This document shows, one piece after another, positions 42,784-50,092 of a stretch of DNA of 51,913 nt. The stretch is from assembly GCA_045642025.1 (NCBI GenBank), contig JAZUIB010000025.1, positions 1 to 51,913 on the forward strand. The letters are read 5' to 3'. This DNA comes from Equadaptatus sp045642025. GTDB lineage: Bacteria > Synergistota > Synergistia > Synergistales > Synergistaceae. A model generated the notes under the pieces. It did no database searches, was not told the DNA's origin, and worked only from the letters and a program-made list of their open reading frames with translations. A program made the translations under genes and the position numbers. Positions within the stretch are counted from its first letter, which is position 1. Each line of letters opens with the position of its first letter.

Positions 42784-44882
42784 TGTATCGCGCGTATTAT
42801 AACGAAAAAGTTGCTGATTTTCTGAATGAAGACGAGAACAGCATTTTTGCAAAAATTGTGCAATCTGATGAATTTACTGATCAAAAGAAACGTCAACGTG
42901 ATGCATGGCTTAAGCAGATAAAAATCTTAAAAGACCAATTAAAAGATTTCAATGAAGCACAAATATTGTTTGAATATTCTATTCCGAGAATGTCAAAAAG
43001 AATAGATAATGTTGTGTTATATAAAGGTGTTGTTTTTGTCATTGAATTTAAGGTTAATAGTGACGAATATATTACTGGTGCTGAACAAGTAATGGACTAT
43101 GTAGAAGATTTGAAAGAGTTTCATAAAGCGAGTCATAATAAAAAACAATTACTAGTTCCAATATTGCTTGCAACTAAAGCACCTAATAACTGCTTTGAAG
43201 ATAAGTTACATAGTGAGCGCGGTATTTATGAACTTTTGTGTTGTAATAAGGATAATTTAGCACAAGCAATTAAATTTGTTAGCGATAAATATACAAAAGC
43301 GGATTTTAACGTTGATAAGTGGATAAATTCAGAATACACGCCAACGCCTACAATTATAGAGGCGGCTCAATATCTCTACAGAAATCACACAGTAGAGGGA
43401 ATATCACGGCACGAAGCATCAGCAAAAAATTTGAGCATTACGACAAGTAAAGTAAATGAAATTGTAGAGAAGGCTAAAAAAGATAAAAAACGTGCAATAT
43501 GTTTTATTACAGGAGTCCCTGGAGCTGGAAAAACTTTAGTTGGGTTAAACCTTGCAATAGAAGAACAAAAAGTTCAGGAACATGAATATTCAATATTTCT
43601 GTCGGGAAATGGCCCTCTTGTTGATGTTTTAAGAACTGCGTTAATTAACGACCAAAAAGAACATCGAATTTCTGACGAGGAAAAAGAGAAAGACAAAGGC
43701 TTTACTCCTATTGAGGTAAAACTTGGACGTGAGGTGCAAGCAGGGAAGAGACGTGTACATGCGTTTATTCAAGAAATTTATAATTTCAGAAATTATTATA
43801 TGCAAGAACAAAAGGCCCCTGCCGAAAGAATTGCAATATTTGACGAAGCACAAAGAGCGTGGGATAGTGCTAAGGTTGCTAAATTTCTAAAATCGCGTGA
43901 GGGAAAAGAAGATAGCGATATGTCAGAACCTCGTTTCTTGATAAGTGTTATGGATAGACACAAAGACTGGGCTGTTATAGTTTGTCTTGTTGGTGGTGGT
44001 CAAGAGATTAACGAGGGCGAAGCAGGTATTGCAGAGTGGTTTAATGCTCTACAAAAATATTATCCTGCTTGGGACGTATATGTTTCAGATAAAATCACAG
44101 ATACTGAGTATTGCAGGGGGAAAGATATTCGAGAAATATTGAGTGGATTTGAGAAAAACAAATTGCATATAGAGCCTGATATGCACCTTGAAGTATCATT
44201 ACGCCAGCCACGCAATGAACGCATAGCAGAATTTATCAAACAATTGCTTGATATAGATAAGGATAATGCTAAAACAACGTTAAAAGCAATTAAAAACCAT
44301 GTGGAAGATGGTGTATCTCTTGAATATCCAATTAGGATTACAAGAGACATAAATAAAGCCAAAAATTGGGTTAGAGAACAGGCGAAAGAACACGGTGGGC
44401 GTTATGGATTAACGGTTACGTCAACTGGTGACCGCATGCAGAAATATGGCGTGTGTATTAGAGAACGTGGTGGTAAACCAGACCATACCTCCGTGCCTAA
44501 CTGGTTTTTGAACAGTAGATATGATGTAAGGTCGTCATATTATCTTGAACAAACTGCTACGGAGTATGATATTCAAGGTCTTGAAATTGATTGGAGTATT
44601 GTTGCTTGGGGGGCAGATATGCGGTATGAAGATGGTGATTTCGCATGCTACAAGTTTAAAAACTCTAATTATGAAATTCCGCAATCTGGGTGGAAAAAAC
44701 GAAATAAAACAGAGCCTGATTATGATTATATGAAAAATAGTTACAGAGTTTTATTAACAAGAGCAAGGCAAGGTTTGATTATTTTCATTCCCAAAGGTGA
44801 TAATGACGATCCGACAAGTTTACCGGAATTTTACAATTCGACATTTGCCTATCTGAAAGAAATTGGAATTGAAGAAATTTGA
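42783..44882 (+). CDS. Nuclease-helicase with DUF2075 domain
   Basis: The 699-residue protein starts with a PD-(D/E)XK-like nuclease region: KRIDNVVLYKGV with Asp75, then VIEFK with Glu88 and Lys90. The DUF2075 / Schlafen group 3-like helicase core follows, with Walker A GVPGAGKT at about 244-251, Walker B AIFDEAQ with Asp354-Glu355, SVMDRHKDWAVIVCLVGGGQEI, YDIQGLEID and the arginine motif RVLLTRARQG at about 655-664. The DNA is AT-rich compared with the core genes, suggesting transfer. Together with the XRE partner and operator, this looks like a regulated toxic or anti-phage effector; that is an inference. Confidence 0.85.
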   Translation: MYRAYYNEKVADFLNEDENSIFAKIVQSDEFTDQKKRQRDAWLKQIKILKDQLKDFNEAQILFEYSIPRMSKRIDNVVLYKGVVFVIEFKVNSDEYITGAEQVMDYVEDLKEFHKASHNKKQLLVPILLATKAPNNCFEDKLHSERGIYELLCCNKDNLAQAIKFVSDKYTKADFNVDKWINSEYTPTPTIIEAAQYLYRNHTVEGISRHEASAKNLSITTSKVNEIVEKAKKDKKRAICFITGVPGAGKTLVGLNLAIEEQKVQEHEYSIFLSGNGPLVDVLRTALINDQKEHRISDEEKEKDKGFTPIEVKLGREVQAGKRRVHAFIQEIYNFRNYYMQEQKAPAERIAIFDEAQRAWDSAKVAKFLKSREGKEDSDMSEPRFLISVMDRHKDWAVIVCLVGGGQEINEGEAGIAEWFNALQKYYPAWDVYVSDKITDTEYCRGKDIREILSGFEKNKLHIEPDMHLEVSLRQPRNERIAEFIKQLLDIDKDNAKTTLKAIKNHVEDGVSLEYPIRITRDINKAKNWVREQAKEHGGRYGLTVTSTGDRMQKYGVCIRERGGKPDHTSVPNWFLNSRYDVRSSYYLEQTATEYDIQGLEIDWSIVAWGADMRYEDGDFACYKFKNSNYEIPQSGWKKRNKTEPDYDYMKNSYRVLLTRARQGLIIFIPKGDNDDPTSLPEFYNSTFAYLKEIGIEEI

Positions 44883-44945
44883 TTTTGATCCTTTAGAAAA
44901 AACTCTGTAAAAACTCTTTTCAGTCCAGTTTGATTTAATATAGCA

Positions 44946-44968
44946 AAGCGGAGCGTTGTGCTCCGCTT
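44946..44968. terminator. Hairpin after the nuclease-helicase gene
   Basis: AAGCGGAGC (44946-44954), loop GTTGT and GCTCCGCTT. Only a weak T tract follows. A longer variant of the same stem with a different loop is at 48244-48274. Confidence 0.6.
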
Positions 44969-45051
44969 GTGGTGTTTATGCGTTTTAAATGTTTTGATTG
45001 TGGCGGAGAGGTCAAAATGTTTTTTTGCATCGCACTCCGCGTGTAAGTGTT

Positions 45052-45285
45052 TTATTTGGTATATTGACTGCCTATCTGATGTCCTCTTTCGTTGTACATG
45101 TAGGCATAGTTGCCGCGCTTGACAGTAACCGTTGAGCCTGTGTATCCCTGCAGTTCACCGTACTGCGAGAAAATCTGATGATTTCTTTCGTCGTAAACAT
45201 AGACGTAATTTCCGCGCTGTACAGCCATACCTATTGCAAGCGTCAGCGTTAATACTGATACATACTTCATAAGCTTTTTATTCAT
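45052..45285 (-). CDS. Small secreted protein with two YVYDERxHQI repeats
   Basis: The 77-residue product has a short signal peptide (KKLMKYVSVLTLTLAIGMA). Its mature part is essentially two copies of one unit: QRGNYVYVYDERNHQIFSQY and KRGNYAYMYNERGHQIGSQY, joined by GELQGYTGSTVTV. The spacing suggests a beta-hairpin repeat. AAAGGACG precedes the start. Its upstream region matches that of the secreted gene at 46010-46564. I recall similar small repeat proteins in other bacteria but no function. Confidence 0.6.
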   Translation of the reverse strand: MNKKLMKYVSVLTLTLAIGMAVQRGNYVYVYDERNHQIFSQYGELQGYTGSTVTVKRGNYAYMYNERGHQIGSQYTK

Positions 45286-45310
45286 ATCTTCACGTCCTTT
45301 CTATACCTTT

Positions 45311-45364
45311 ATTGTAGCACAAAATTTGTGTTGTAAATGTACCGGCGGTACAAAATTACTGCCA
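45311..45364 (-). promoter_or_regulatory. Promoter with inverted repeat for the small repeat protein
   Basis: Read on the minus strand there is an extended -10 TGCTACAAT (45319-45311) and, 23 bases upstream, an imperfect inverted repeat (45343-45364) with arms TGGCAGTA and TACCGCCG. The same arrangement is at 46619-46672. Confidence 0.55.
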
Positions 45365-45412
45365 ATTTTATCTCATTCATTGCTAATGGCGGATGTAAAG
45401 TGTCTAACGACG

Positions 45413-45934
45413 CTATTTTTCTATTGTAACCTTGCCTGATGCATAAACAGTTACTATTTTGTCTTTATGTTTTTCCATGAGCCGCTCAAGTTTTCTATAC
45501 ATTTTGTTAGCATTACAGACTTTATTTACATACTTTGCTAAAGTTTCTGCAATGTTATTCGCAGCACTTTCACTGTCACCAAAAAATGATGGCATTTCCT
45601 CTTGTTTAATCAGTTTTCCGCTTGTGTTATAGACCTTGCGTTTAAAAGTGCACCGCCTACCTTCCGCTTCACTACATTCATCAATGATACTGGCAACAGG
45701 CTGCCCGTAGTGGTTATCAAAAGCATTTTTTCCTGCTCCGCCAGGCATAATTTTTGCGGTATATTGCGAAGAGCACTCGCAATCCCACATACCACCAATG
45801 CAGATACTGTTAATATCTACATACCATTTGTTGCCATTCGCTGTAGTACCAATATATTTCCAGTTACTTGCGGCGAACGACGGGGCAGTAAGGACAACTA
45901 GAGATATTAAGAGAGCATAAATTAACTTTTTCAT
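45413..45934 (-). CDS. Secreted paralog 1 of 4
   Basis: The 173-residue product has the shared signal peptide (MKKLIYALLISLVVLTAPSFA) and the array core: NWKYIGTTANGNKWYVDINSI, then YTAKIMPGGAGKNAFDN and YGQPVASIID. KVYNTSGKLIK, FFGDSES and a basic C-terminal helix ending VTVYASGKV follow. It has extra cysteines (CIGGMWDCEC) that may form disulfides. AAGGAG precedes ATG (45934). The Trp...VD..SI start again recalls surface-adhesin E-like domains. No catalytic motif was seen. Confidence 0.7.
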   Translation of the reverse strand: MKKLIYALLISLVVLTAPSFAASNWKYIGTTANGNKWYVDINSICIGGMWDCECSSQYTAKIMPGGAGKNAFDNHYGQPVASIIDECSEAEGRRCTFKRKVYNTSGKLIKQEEMPSFFGDSESAANNIAETLAKYVNKVCNANKMYRKLERLMEKHKDKIVTVYASGKVTIEK

Positions 45935-46009
45935 TGCACATTTCTCCTTCAAAGACAGTTTTTAGGCTTTTTTGCTAATGGCAGATGTAAAAAGCAGTTA
46001 CTTGAACTT

Positions 46010-46564
46010 TTATTTGCCCACTTCTACCTTTCCTGTTGAATAAACAGTCACATATTTGCCTTTATGTTTTTTCTGGAGCCGATAAAGTTTCTCTTCCATT
46101 TTGTTAGCAGTACATATGTCACCTACAATGTTGGTTAAATCAGATACAATACTAACTTGAGAGTCATCAAGTTCTGATGCGAAAGCATCTTTCGAACTTT
46201 CACTGTTACCATAAAATGATGGACACTCATTTAGTAGTTTAATCAGTTTTCCGTTTGTGCCATATACCTTACGTTTACCAGCATATTTCACACGTGACAT
46301 GTGAAGCCATTCATCAATAATACTAGCAACAGGCTGACCGTAGTAGTTGTCAAAAGCTTTTTTCCCTGCTCCGCCAGGCACTATTTTTACAGTATAGGCT
46401 GAGGCCTCGATATCCGTGACACCGGTAATATTAATACTGTTAAGATCTATATACCATTTGTCGCCATACGAATCAGTAGCGACATATTTCCAGTTACTCG
46501 CGGCGAATGACGGGGCAGTAAGGACAACTAGAGATATTAAGAGAGCATAAATTAACTTTTTCAT
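46010..46564 (-). CDS. Secreted paralog 2 of 4
   Basis: The 184-residue product has the same signal peptide as paralog 1, with almost identical DNA over that stretch and the ribosome binding site, and the array core NWKYVATDSYGDKWYIDLNSI and GGAGKKAFDNYYGQPVASII. It lacks the cysteine cluster of paralogs 1 and 4 and carries an insertion before the last helix (FASELDDSQVSIVSDL). The start is ATG 46564; a longer frame from 46600 is unlikely. It has its own promoter-like region upstream. Confidence 0.7.
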   Translation of the reverse strand: MKKLIYALLISLVVLTAPSFAASNWKYVATDSYGDKWYIDLNSINITGVTDIEASAYTVKIVPGGAGKKAFDNYYGQPVASIIDEWLHMSRVKYAGKRKVYGTNGKLIKLLNECPSFYGNSESSKDAFASELDDSQVSIVSDLTNIVGDICTANKMEEKLYRLQKKHKGKYVTVYSTGKVEVGK

Positions 46565-46618
46565 TGCACATTTCTCCTTCCAAGACTGTTTTCTTTGCAC
46601 TAGGCTTTCTATAACTGC

Positions 46619-46672
46619 ATTGTAGCATAAAATTCGTTATGTAATTGTACCGGCAGTACAAAATTACTGCCG
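46619..46672 (-). promoter_or_regulatory. Promoter with perfect inverted repeat for paralog 2
   Basis: On the minus strand an extended -10 TGCTACAAT (46627-46619) lies downstream of CGGCAGTA-ATTTTG-TACTGCCG (46672-46651), a perfect 8-base inverted repeat. About 60 bases are shared with 45311-45371. Confidence 0.6.
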
Positions 46673-46783
46673 ATTTTAACGGCGGTCTAAAATAAAAATC
46701 CGCTCACGAACAGCGGGAGCGGATTGTAACGCATGATTTCTTTGGATTTTTAGCATGTTTCCTTTGCTAAGGAGATATAGCAG

Positions 46784-47314
46784 CTATTGCAATGATTCCA
46801 GTTTAACCTTTCCTGTTATATAAAGTGTCACATATTTGTTTCTATGTTTTTTCTGGAGTCGATCAAGTTTGTCAAAGATTTTGTTAGTCTGACAAGCCTT
46901 ATTTACATAGTTTTCCAAAACTTTTTCAAAACTATCCTGGGAACTCTCGCTGTTGCCAAAAAATGGCCATTGATCTTCCTTTTTGGGTTTAATCAGTTTT
47001 CCGCTTGTGTCATAGATCTTACGATTATAAACACCTAGCCCACCTTCAAGAGACCATTGATCTATAATAGTGGCAACAGGCTGACCGTAGTGGTTATCAA
47101 AAGTTTTTTTCCCCGCGCCGCCAAGCACCATTTTTGCAGTATAATAGTGGGCACAACCATCTTCGCCACCGCCACCAGCAACGCAAATACTGTTAAAATC
47201 TACATATAATTTGTTGCCATTCACAGCACCTGCATACTTCCAGTTAGGCGCGGCGAAGGACGGTGCGGCGAATACAATCAGAGATATTAAGAGAGCATAA
47301 ATAAGTTTTTTCAT
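46784..47314 (-). CDS. Secreted paralog 3 of 4
   Basis: The 176-residue product has a near-identical signal peptide (MKKLIYALLISLIVFAAPSFA) and the core NWKYAGAVNGNKLYVDFNSI, YTAKMVLGGAGKKTFDN, YGQPVATIID, IYDTSGKLIK and FFGNSESS. The segment GGGGEDGCAHY replaces the cysteine cluster. Reading starts at ATG 47314 with AAAGGAG before it. Signal peptide variants pair it with paralog 4 (IVFAAPSFAAP), and those of paralogs 1 and 2 form the other pair (VVLTAPSFAAS), pointing to two rounds of duplication. Confidence 0.7.
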   Translation of the reverse strand: MKKLIYALLISLIVFAAPSFAAPNWKYAGAVNGNKLYVDFNSICVAGGGGEDGCAHYYTAKMVLGGAGKKTFDNHYGQPVATIIDQWSLEGGLGVYNRKIYDTSGKLIKPKKEDQWPFFGNSESSQDSFEKVLENYVNKACQTNKIFDKLDRLQKKHRNKYVTLYITGKVKLESLQ

Positions 47315-47378
47315 TACGTTTTTTCTCCTTTCAAGACTGTTTTTTTCCTAACTCCTTTGTTAAGGAGATGTAAAGTGT

Positions 47379-47924
47379 CTAAGGCTCTACTGTTTCCCAT
47401 TCAACCTTTCCTGTTGAATAGACATTCACAAGTGCATCTGGATGTTTTCTTATAGCCCGCCTACGTTTTTCATACATTTTGCTAGAAATACAGAACTGAT
47501 GTACATATTTTTTTAAAACTTTTTCAATACTATCTCGGGAACTTTTGCTGTCTCCAAAAAATGTTGGATCTTGTTCCTGTGCAATCAGTTTTCCGCTTGT
47601 GTTATAGACCTTACGTCCATAAACAGACGGCCGATTACCGGTTTCAGGCTCATTTTCCGCCCAATGCCATTGATCAATGATACTGGCAACAGGCTGACCG
47701 TAGTAGTTGTTAAAAGCATTTTTTCCTGCTCCGCCAGGCACTATTTTTGTAGTATATTCCTTAAAGCCATAGTATGACCACATACCGCAAGAGCAAATAC
47801 TGTTAATATCTATATACCATTTGTTGCCATCATCAGCGCCAATATACTTCCAGTTAGGCGCGGCGAAGGACGGTGCGGCGAATACAATCAGAGATATTAA
47901 GAGAGCATAAATTAACTTTTTCAT
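47379..47924 (-). CDS. Secreted paralog 4 of 4
   Basis: The 181-residue product has the shared signal peptide and the core NWKYIGADDGNKWYIDINSI, YTTKIVPGGAGKNAFNN, YGQPVASIID, KVYNTSGKLI and FFGDSKSS. A longer loop (HWAENEPETGNRPSVYG) sits mid-protein. It is the most upstream gene on the minus strand, and an extended -10 promoter lies at 48046-48054. CTTGAAAGGGGAAAA precedes ATG 47924. As for its relatives, export is clear but function is unknown. Confidence 0.7.
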   Translation of the reverse strand: MKKLIYALLISLIVFAAPSFAAPNWKYIGADDGNKWYIDINSICSCGMWSYYGFKEYTTKIVPGGAGKNAFNNYYGQPVASIIDQWHWAENEPETGNRPSVYGRKVYNTSGKLIAQEQDPTFFGDSKSSRDSIEKVLKKYVHQFCISSKMYEKRRRAIRKHPDALVNVYSTGKVEWETVEP

Positions 47925-48045
47925 TACATTTTTCCCCTTTCAAGAGTGTTTTTTTGGACTATGCCATAATTTGTGTTGCAAGGACTCGTATTTTAGTAAC
48001 TTCGGTCAGCCGCCTCCTTGAGAAAATTTGAAATTTTATTGCAGT

Positions 48046-48054
48046 ATTATAGCA
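48046..48054 (-). promoter_or_regulatory. Extended -10 promoter before paralog 4
   Basis: On the minus strand TGCTATAAT (48054-48046), an extended -10, lies about 120 bases upstream of the start; no clear -35 was found. Confidence 0.45.
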
Positions 48055-48243
48055 GATATTGTGCCGAATATATTCTAATTTGTAAGTAAACCCCAGCTGT
48101 TGTCATAATTTCATCAGATGTCTTGATTTGATAGAGCATAACAAAAGTAATTTAAGCATTGAAAATGTTAAGCTTCTGTTTTCAAGAATATATATCGCAT
48201 AAAGAGGAATTTTTTACAAGAATTGTTGATTGAACTTATAAGA
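48055..48243. other. AT-rich intergenic region
   Basis: No gene or repeat is recognised between the promoter of the secreted array and the hairpin at 48244. Confidence 0.4.
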
Positions 48244-48274
48244 ACACAAGCGGAGCATTGCGCTCCGCTTGTGT
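48244..48274 (+). terminator. Strong hairpin, terminator-like
   Basis: ACACAAGCGGAGC (48244-48256), loop ATTGC and the full 13-base complement. It contains the same stem as 44946-44968 and is followed by T-poor sequence, so it may be a structural repeat rather than a classical terminator. Confidence 0.6.
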
Positions 48275-48320
48275 TTGGCAGGCTTGCGGCGGCCTGCCCC
48301 TAAAAAGGAGAATAAACGAA

Positions 48321-48386
48321 ATGAGTCACAGCAACACGACTCATGCTCAAGTCTTTTTTGTTTTTATATTATGCTTGGTATTGTAA
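48321..48386 (+). CDS. Possible 21-residue small membrane peptide
   Basis: ATG 48321 follows AAAAAGGAG by ten bases and opens a 21-codon frame. The first nine residues are polar (MSHSNTTHA), and the last twelve are hydrophobic (QVFFVFILCLVL). Its end overlaps the 3' end of the S24 repressor gene on the opposite strand by 23 bases. Whether it is translated is unknown. The same bases include an ATGAGTC/GACTCAT inverted repeat. Confidence 0.25.
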   Translation: MSHSNTTHAQVFFVFILCLVL

Positions 48387-48999
48387 TCGCTTTTGGCAAT
48401 ATGCGCAATACCTTACCTTTAATTTCTACTTCGTGGTCATCACAATCAAATGTCCTGTCAGGGTATTCTTTGTTGTAGCTGACAAGCGTTATTGAGTTTT
48501 TGCCGTAGAGTATGCCTTTTACAAATACTGTGCCGTCTATGCTTACTATTGCGACGTCTCCGTTGCGTACTTCTAAGTTTTCCGCAAAGAGTACGTCGTC
48601 GCCGTCGTGTATGAACGGCTCCATGCTGTCGCCCTGCGCCGTTATGATTTTGTAGTCCGCTCCCTGCCAGCTGTAGCCCATGAGGCTTTTGGCGGAGAAG
48701 GGCACTTTGTCTATTATTGTCCAAGGCGAGCCTATGTAACTGTTTCCCTGCCCTGCTGACGCCTGTATGACTCTGTCAACAACAGGTATGAATATGACTG
48801 GGTTTGTTTCTGCCGTGTTGCCCCAGAGTTCTTCGCTGCCGCAGCGGAAAAATTCGGTGAATTTGCGTTTGGTTTCCGCAGACGGTTTGGCGCGATTTTT
48901 TTCGTAGCGGTATATCATTGTTACGGTTATGCCGATTTTGTCTGCAAGTTCCAGTCTTGTAAGCCCTACGGCAAGTCTTTTTTGTTCGAGCGGTGTCAT
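48364..48999 (-). CDS. XRE/S24 phage-type repressor
   Basis: The 211-residue protein has an N-terminal helix-turn-helix (TRLELADKIGITVTMIYRYEKN) and a C-terminal S24 LexA/CI-like peptidase with nucleophile Ser125 (QGDSMEPFIHDGD) and base Lys161 (VRNGDVAIVSIDGTVFVKG). It should repress lytic genes and cleave itself when DNA damage activates RecA. The start is ATG 48999 with AAGGCG before it; a longer frame from 49044 adds a basic run that is probably upstream. It is divergent from the phage replication genes and shares their operator. Confidence 0.9.
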   Translation of the reverse strand: MTPLEQKRLAVGLTRLELADKIGITVTMIYRYEKNRAKPSAETKRKFTEFFRCGSEELWGNTAETNPVIFIPVVDRVIQASAGQGNSYIGSPWTIIDKVPFSAKSLMGYSWQGADYKIITAQGDSMEPFIHDGDDVLFAENLEVRNGDVAIVSIDGTVFVKGILYGKNSITLVSYNKEYPDRTFDCDDHEVEIKGKVLRILPKAITIPSII

Positions 49000-49089
49000 T
49001 TTATCACGCCTTTGTCTTTTTTTTTGTATTCGTGATTTTATCACACAGTATGTGTTTTTGCAATAGGTGGATAATTTTATATTATTTTT

Positions 49090-49128
49090 ATACTGAATAT
49101 TGTATATTCGGTATATAAATAGTATAAT
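49090..49128 (+). promoter_or_regulatory. Repressor-controlled promoter of the replication module
   Basis: TTGTAT (49100-49105) and TATAAT (49123-49128) are exactly 17 bases apart. They overlap an inverted repeat ATACTGAATAT-TGT-ATATTCGGTAT (49090-49114, one mismatch), a likely operator for the S24 repressor encoded 90 bases away on the other strand. Confidence 0.75.
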
Positions 49129-49222
49129 ATCAGTGTGAGATTTTACAAAAAAGACATAGAGGTTGTCGGCAGACGCTTTATGTTTGGTTTTGTAAGCAGA
49201 ATATGAAAGGAGCGTGTGTTTT

Positions 49223-50092
49223 ATGGCACAGCAGGAGAAAATGAGCTCACGAACCCCGTCATGGAAGCAGTTAAGGGCTTCTCAGTCAACAGTTGATCAG
49301 GATTATTATCTTATGTTTCCAAAGTCTTTTTATCAGGTTGAATCCGCGCTTGATCATACGGCGTATGGTTTTTACTGGTGTCTGCGTAATTGGTTGTTCA
49401 GCACCGGAGGCTTTATGCCGTTTAATGTTAAGTGTATCAGGGATTATACTCACAGTCCGAGTTTTAAGTATGTCGAGAAGCTGCTGGAGAAGGTTGTTCA
49501 GCTTGATGAGTTTGATGTTATAGATGTATCTGATTTGCCGGTGTTTTGTAAGCAGTTTATGTTTCAGTCGAAAAGTTTTTGGAATTTAAATCCAAAGGTT
49601 TTGGTGAATTGGGAGATTATCGAGGCTCTTCGTTATGCGGAGGAGAAGCACTCCGCGGCTGTGAAAAACGGCACTAAGGCTTCGCACAGAAAGCTGTCGG
49701 ATTTGTCAGCCTGCCCGCAGGCACCCTGCAGCGATGCAGATGTAGATACAGATGTAGATGTAGATGTAAAGGCGGGTAATGTTATTCAGTTTTCGGAGTT
49801 CCGCGATATTTGGAACAGGTGGGCTGAGTTTAACGGAATTGAGCGTTTTGAGAAGCTGACGGCAAGGAAACGGAGGTTGTTTGAAACGCGCAGGGATCAT
49901 TTTTTGGATAAGGGCGCAGGTACGTCGGAGTTTTGGGTTAATCTGCTGTCTGTCGTGTCTGAGTGCAGGCAGGGTTTTTATGTGGGCAATAATGACGGTT
50001 TTAAGCATGACGGCAATCCGTGGCATATTACTGTCGAGTGGCTTTTGAAGAATGATGATAATATTGAGCGTTTTTTGGAGGCGGTGGAGTAG
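49223..50092 (+). CDS. Phage-type replication initiator / helicase loader-like protein
   Basis: The 289-residue protein has an N-terminal part that looks like a winged-helix initiator (about 20-130), then a linker DADVDTDVDVDVKAG made by a short tandem repeat in the DNA. A C-terminal helical region follows, with FRDIWNRWAEFNGI, then RKRRLFETRRDHFLDKG, and PWHITVEWLLKNDDNIERFLEA, as seen in DnaD-like or phage replisome organizer proteins. The start is ATG 49223, ten bases after AAAGGAG; a GTG at 49214 is too close. The helicase gene begins directly after the stop. Confidence 0.65.
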   Translation: MAQQEKMSSRTPSWKQLRASQSTVDQDYYLMFPKSFYQVESALDHTAYGFYWCLRNWLFSTGGFMPFNVKCIRDYTHSPSFKYVEKLLEKVVQLDEFDVIDVSDLPVFCKQFMFQSKSFWNLNPKVLVNWEIIEALRYAEEKHSAAVKNGTKASHRKLSDLSACPQAPCSDADVDTDVDVDVKAGNVIQFSEFRDIWNRWAEFNGIERFEKLTARKRRLFETRRDHFLDKGAGTSEFWVNLLSVVSECRQGFYVGNNDGFKHDGNPWHITVEWLLKNDDNIERFLEAVE

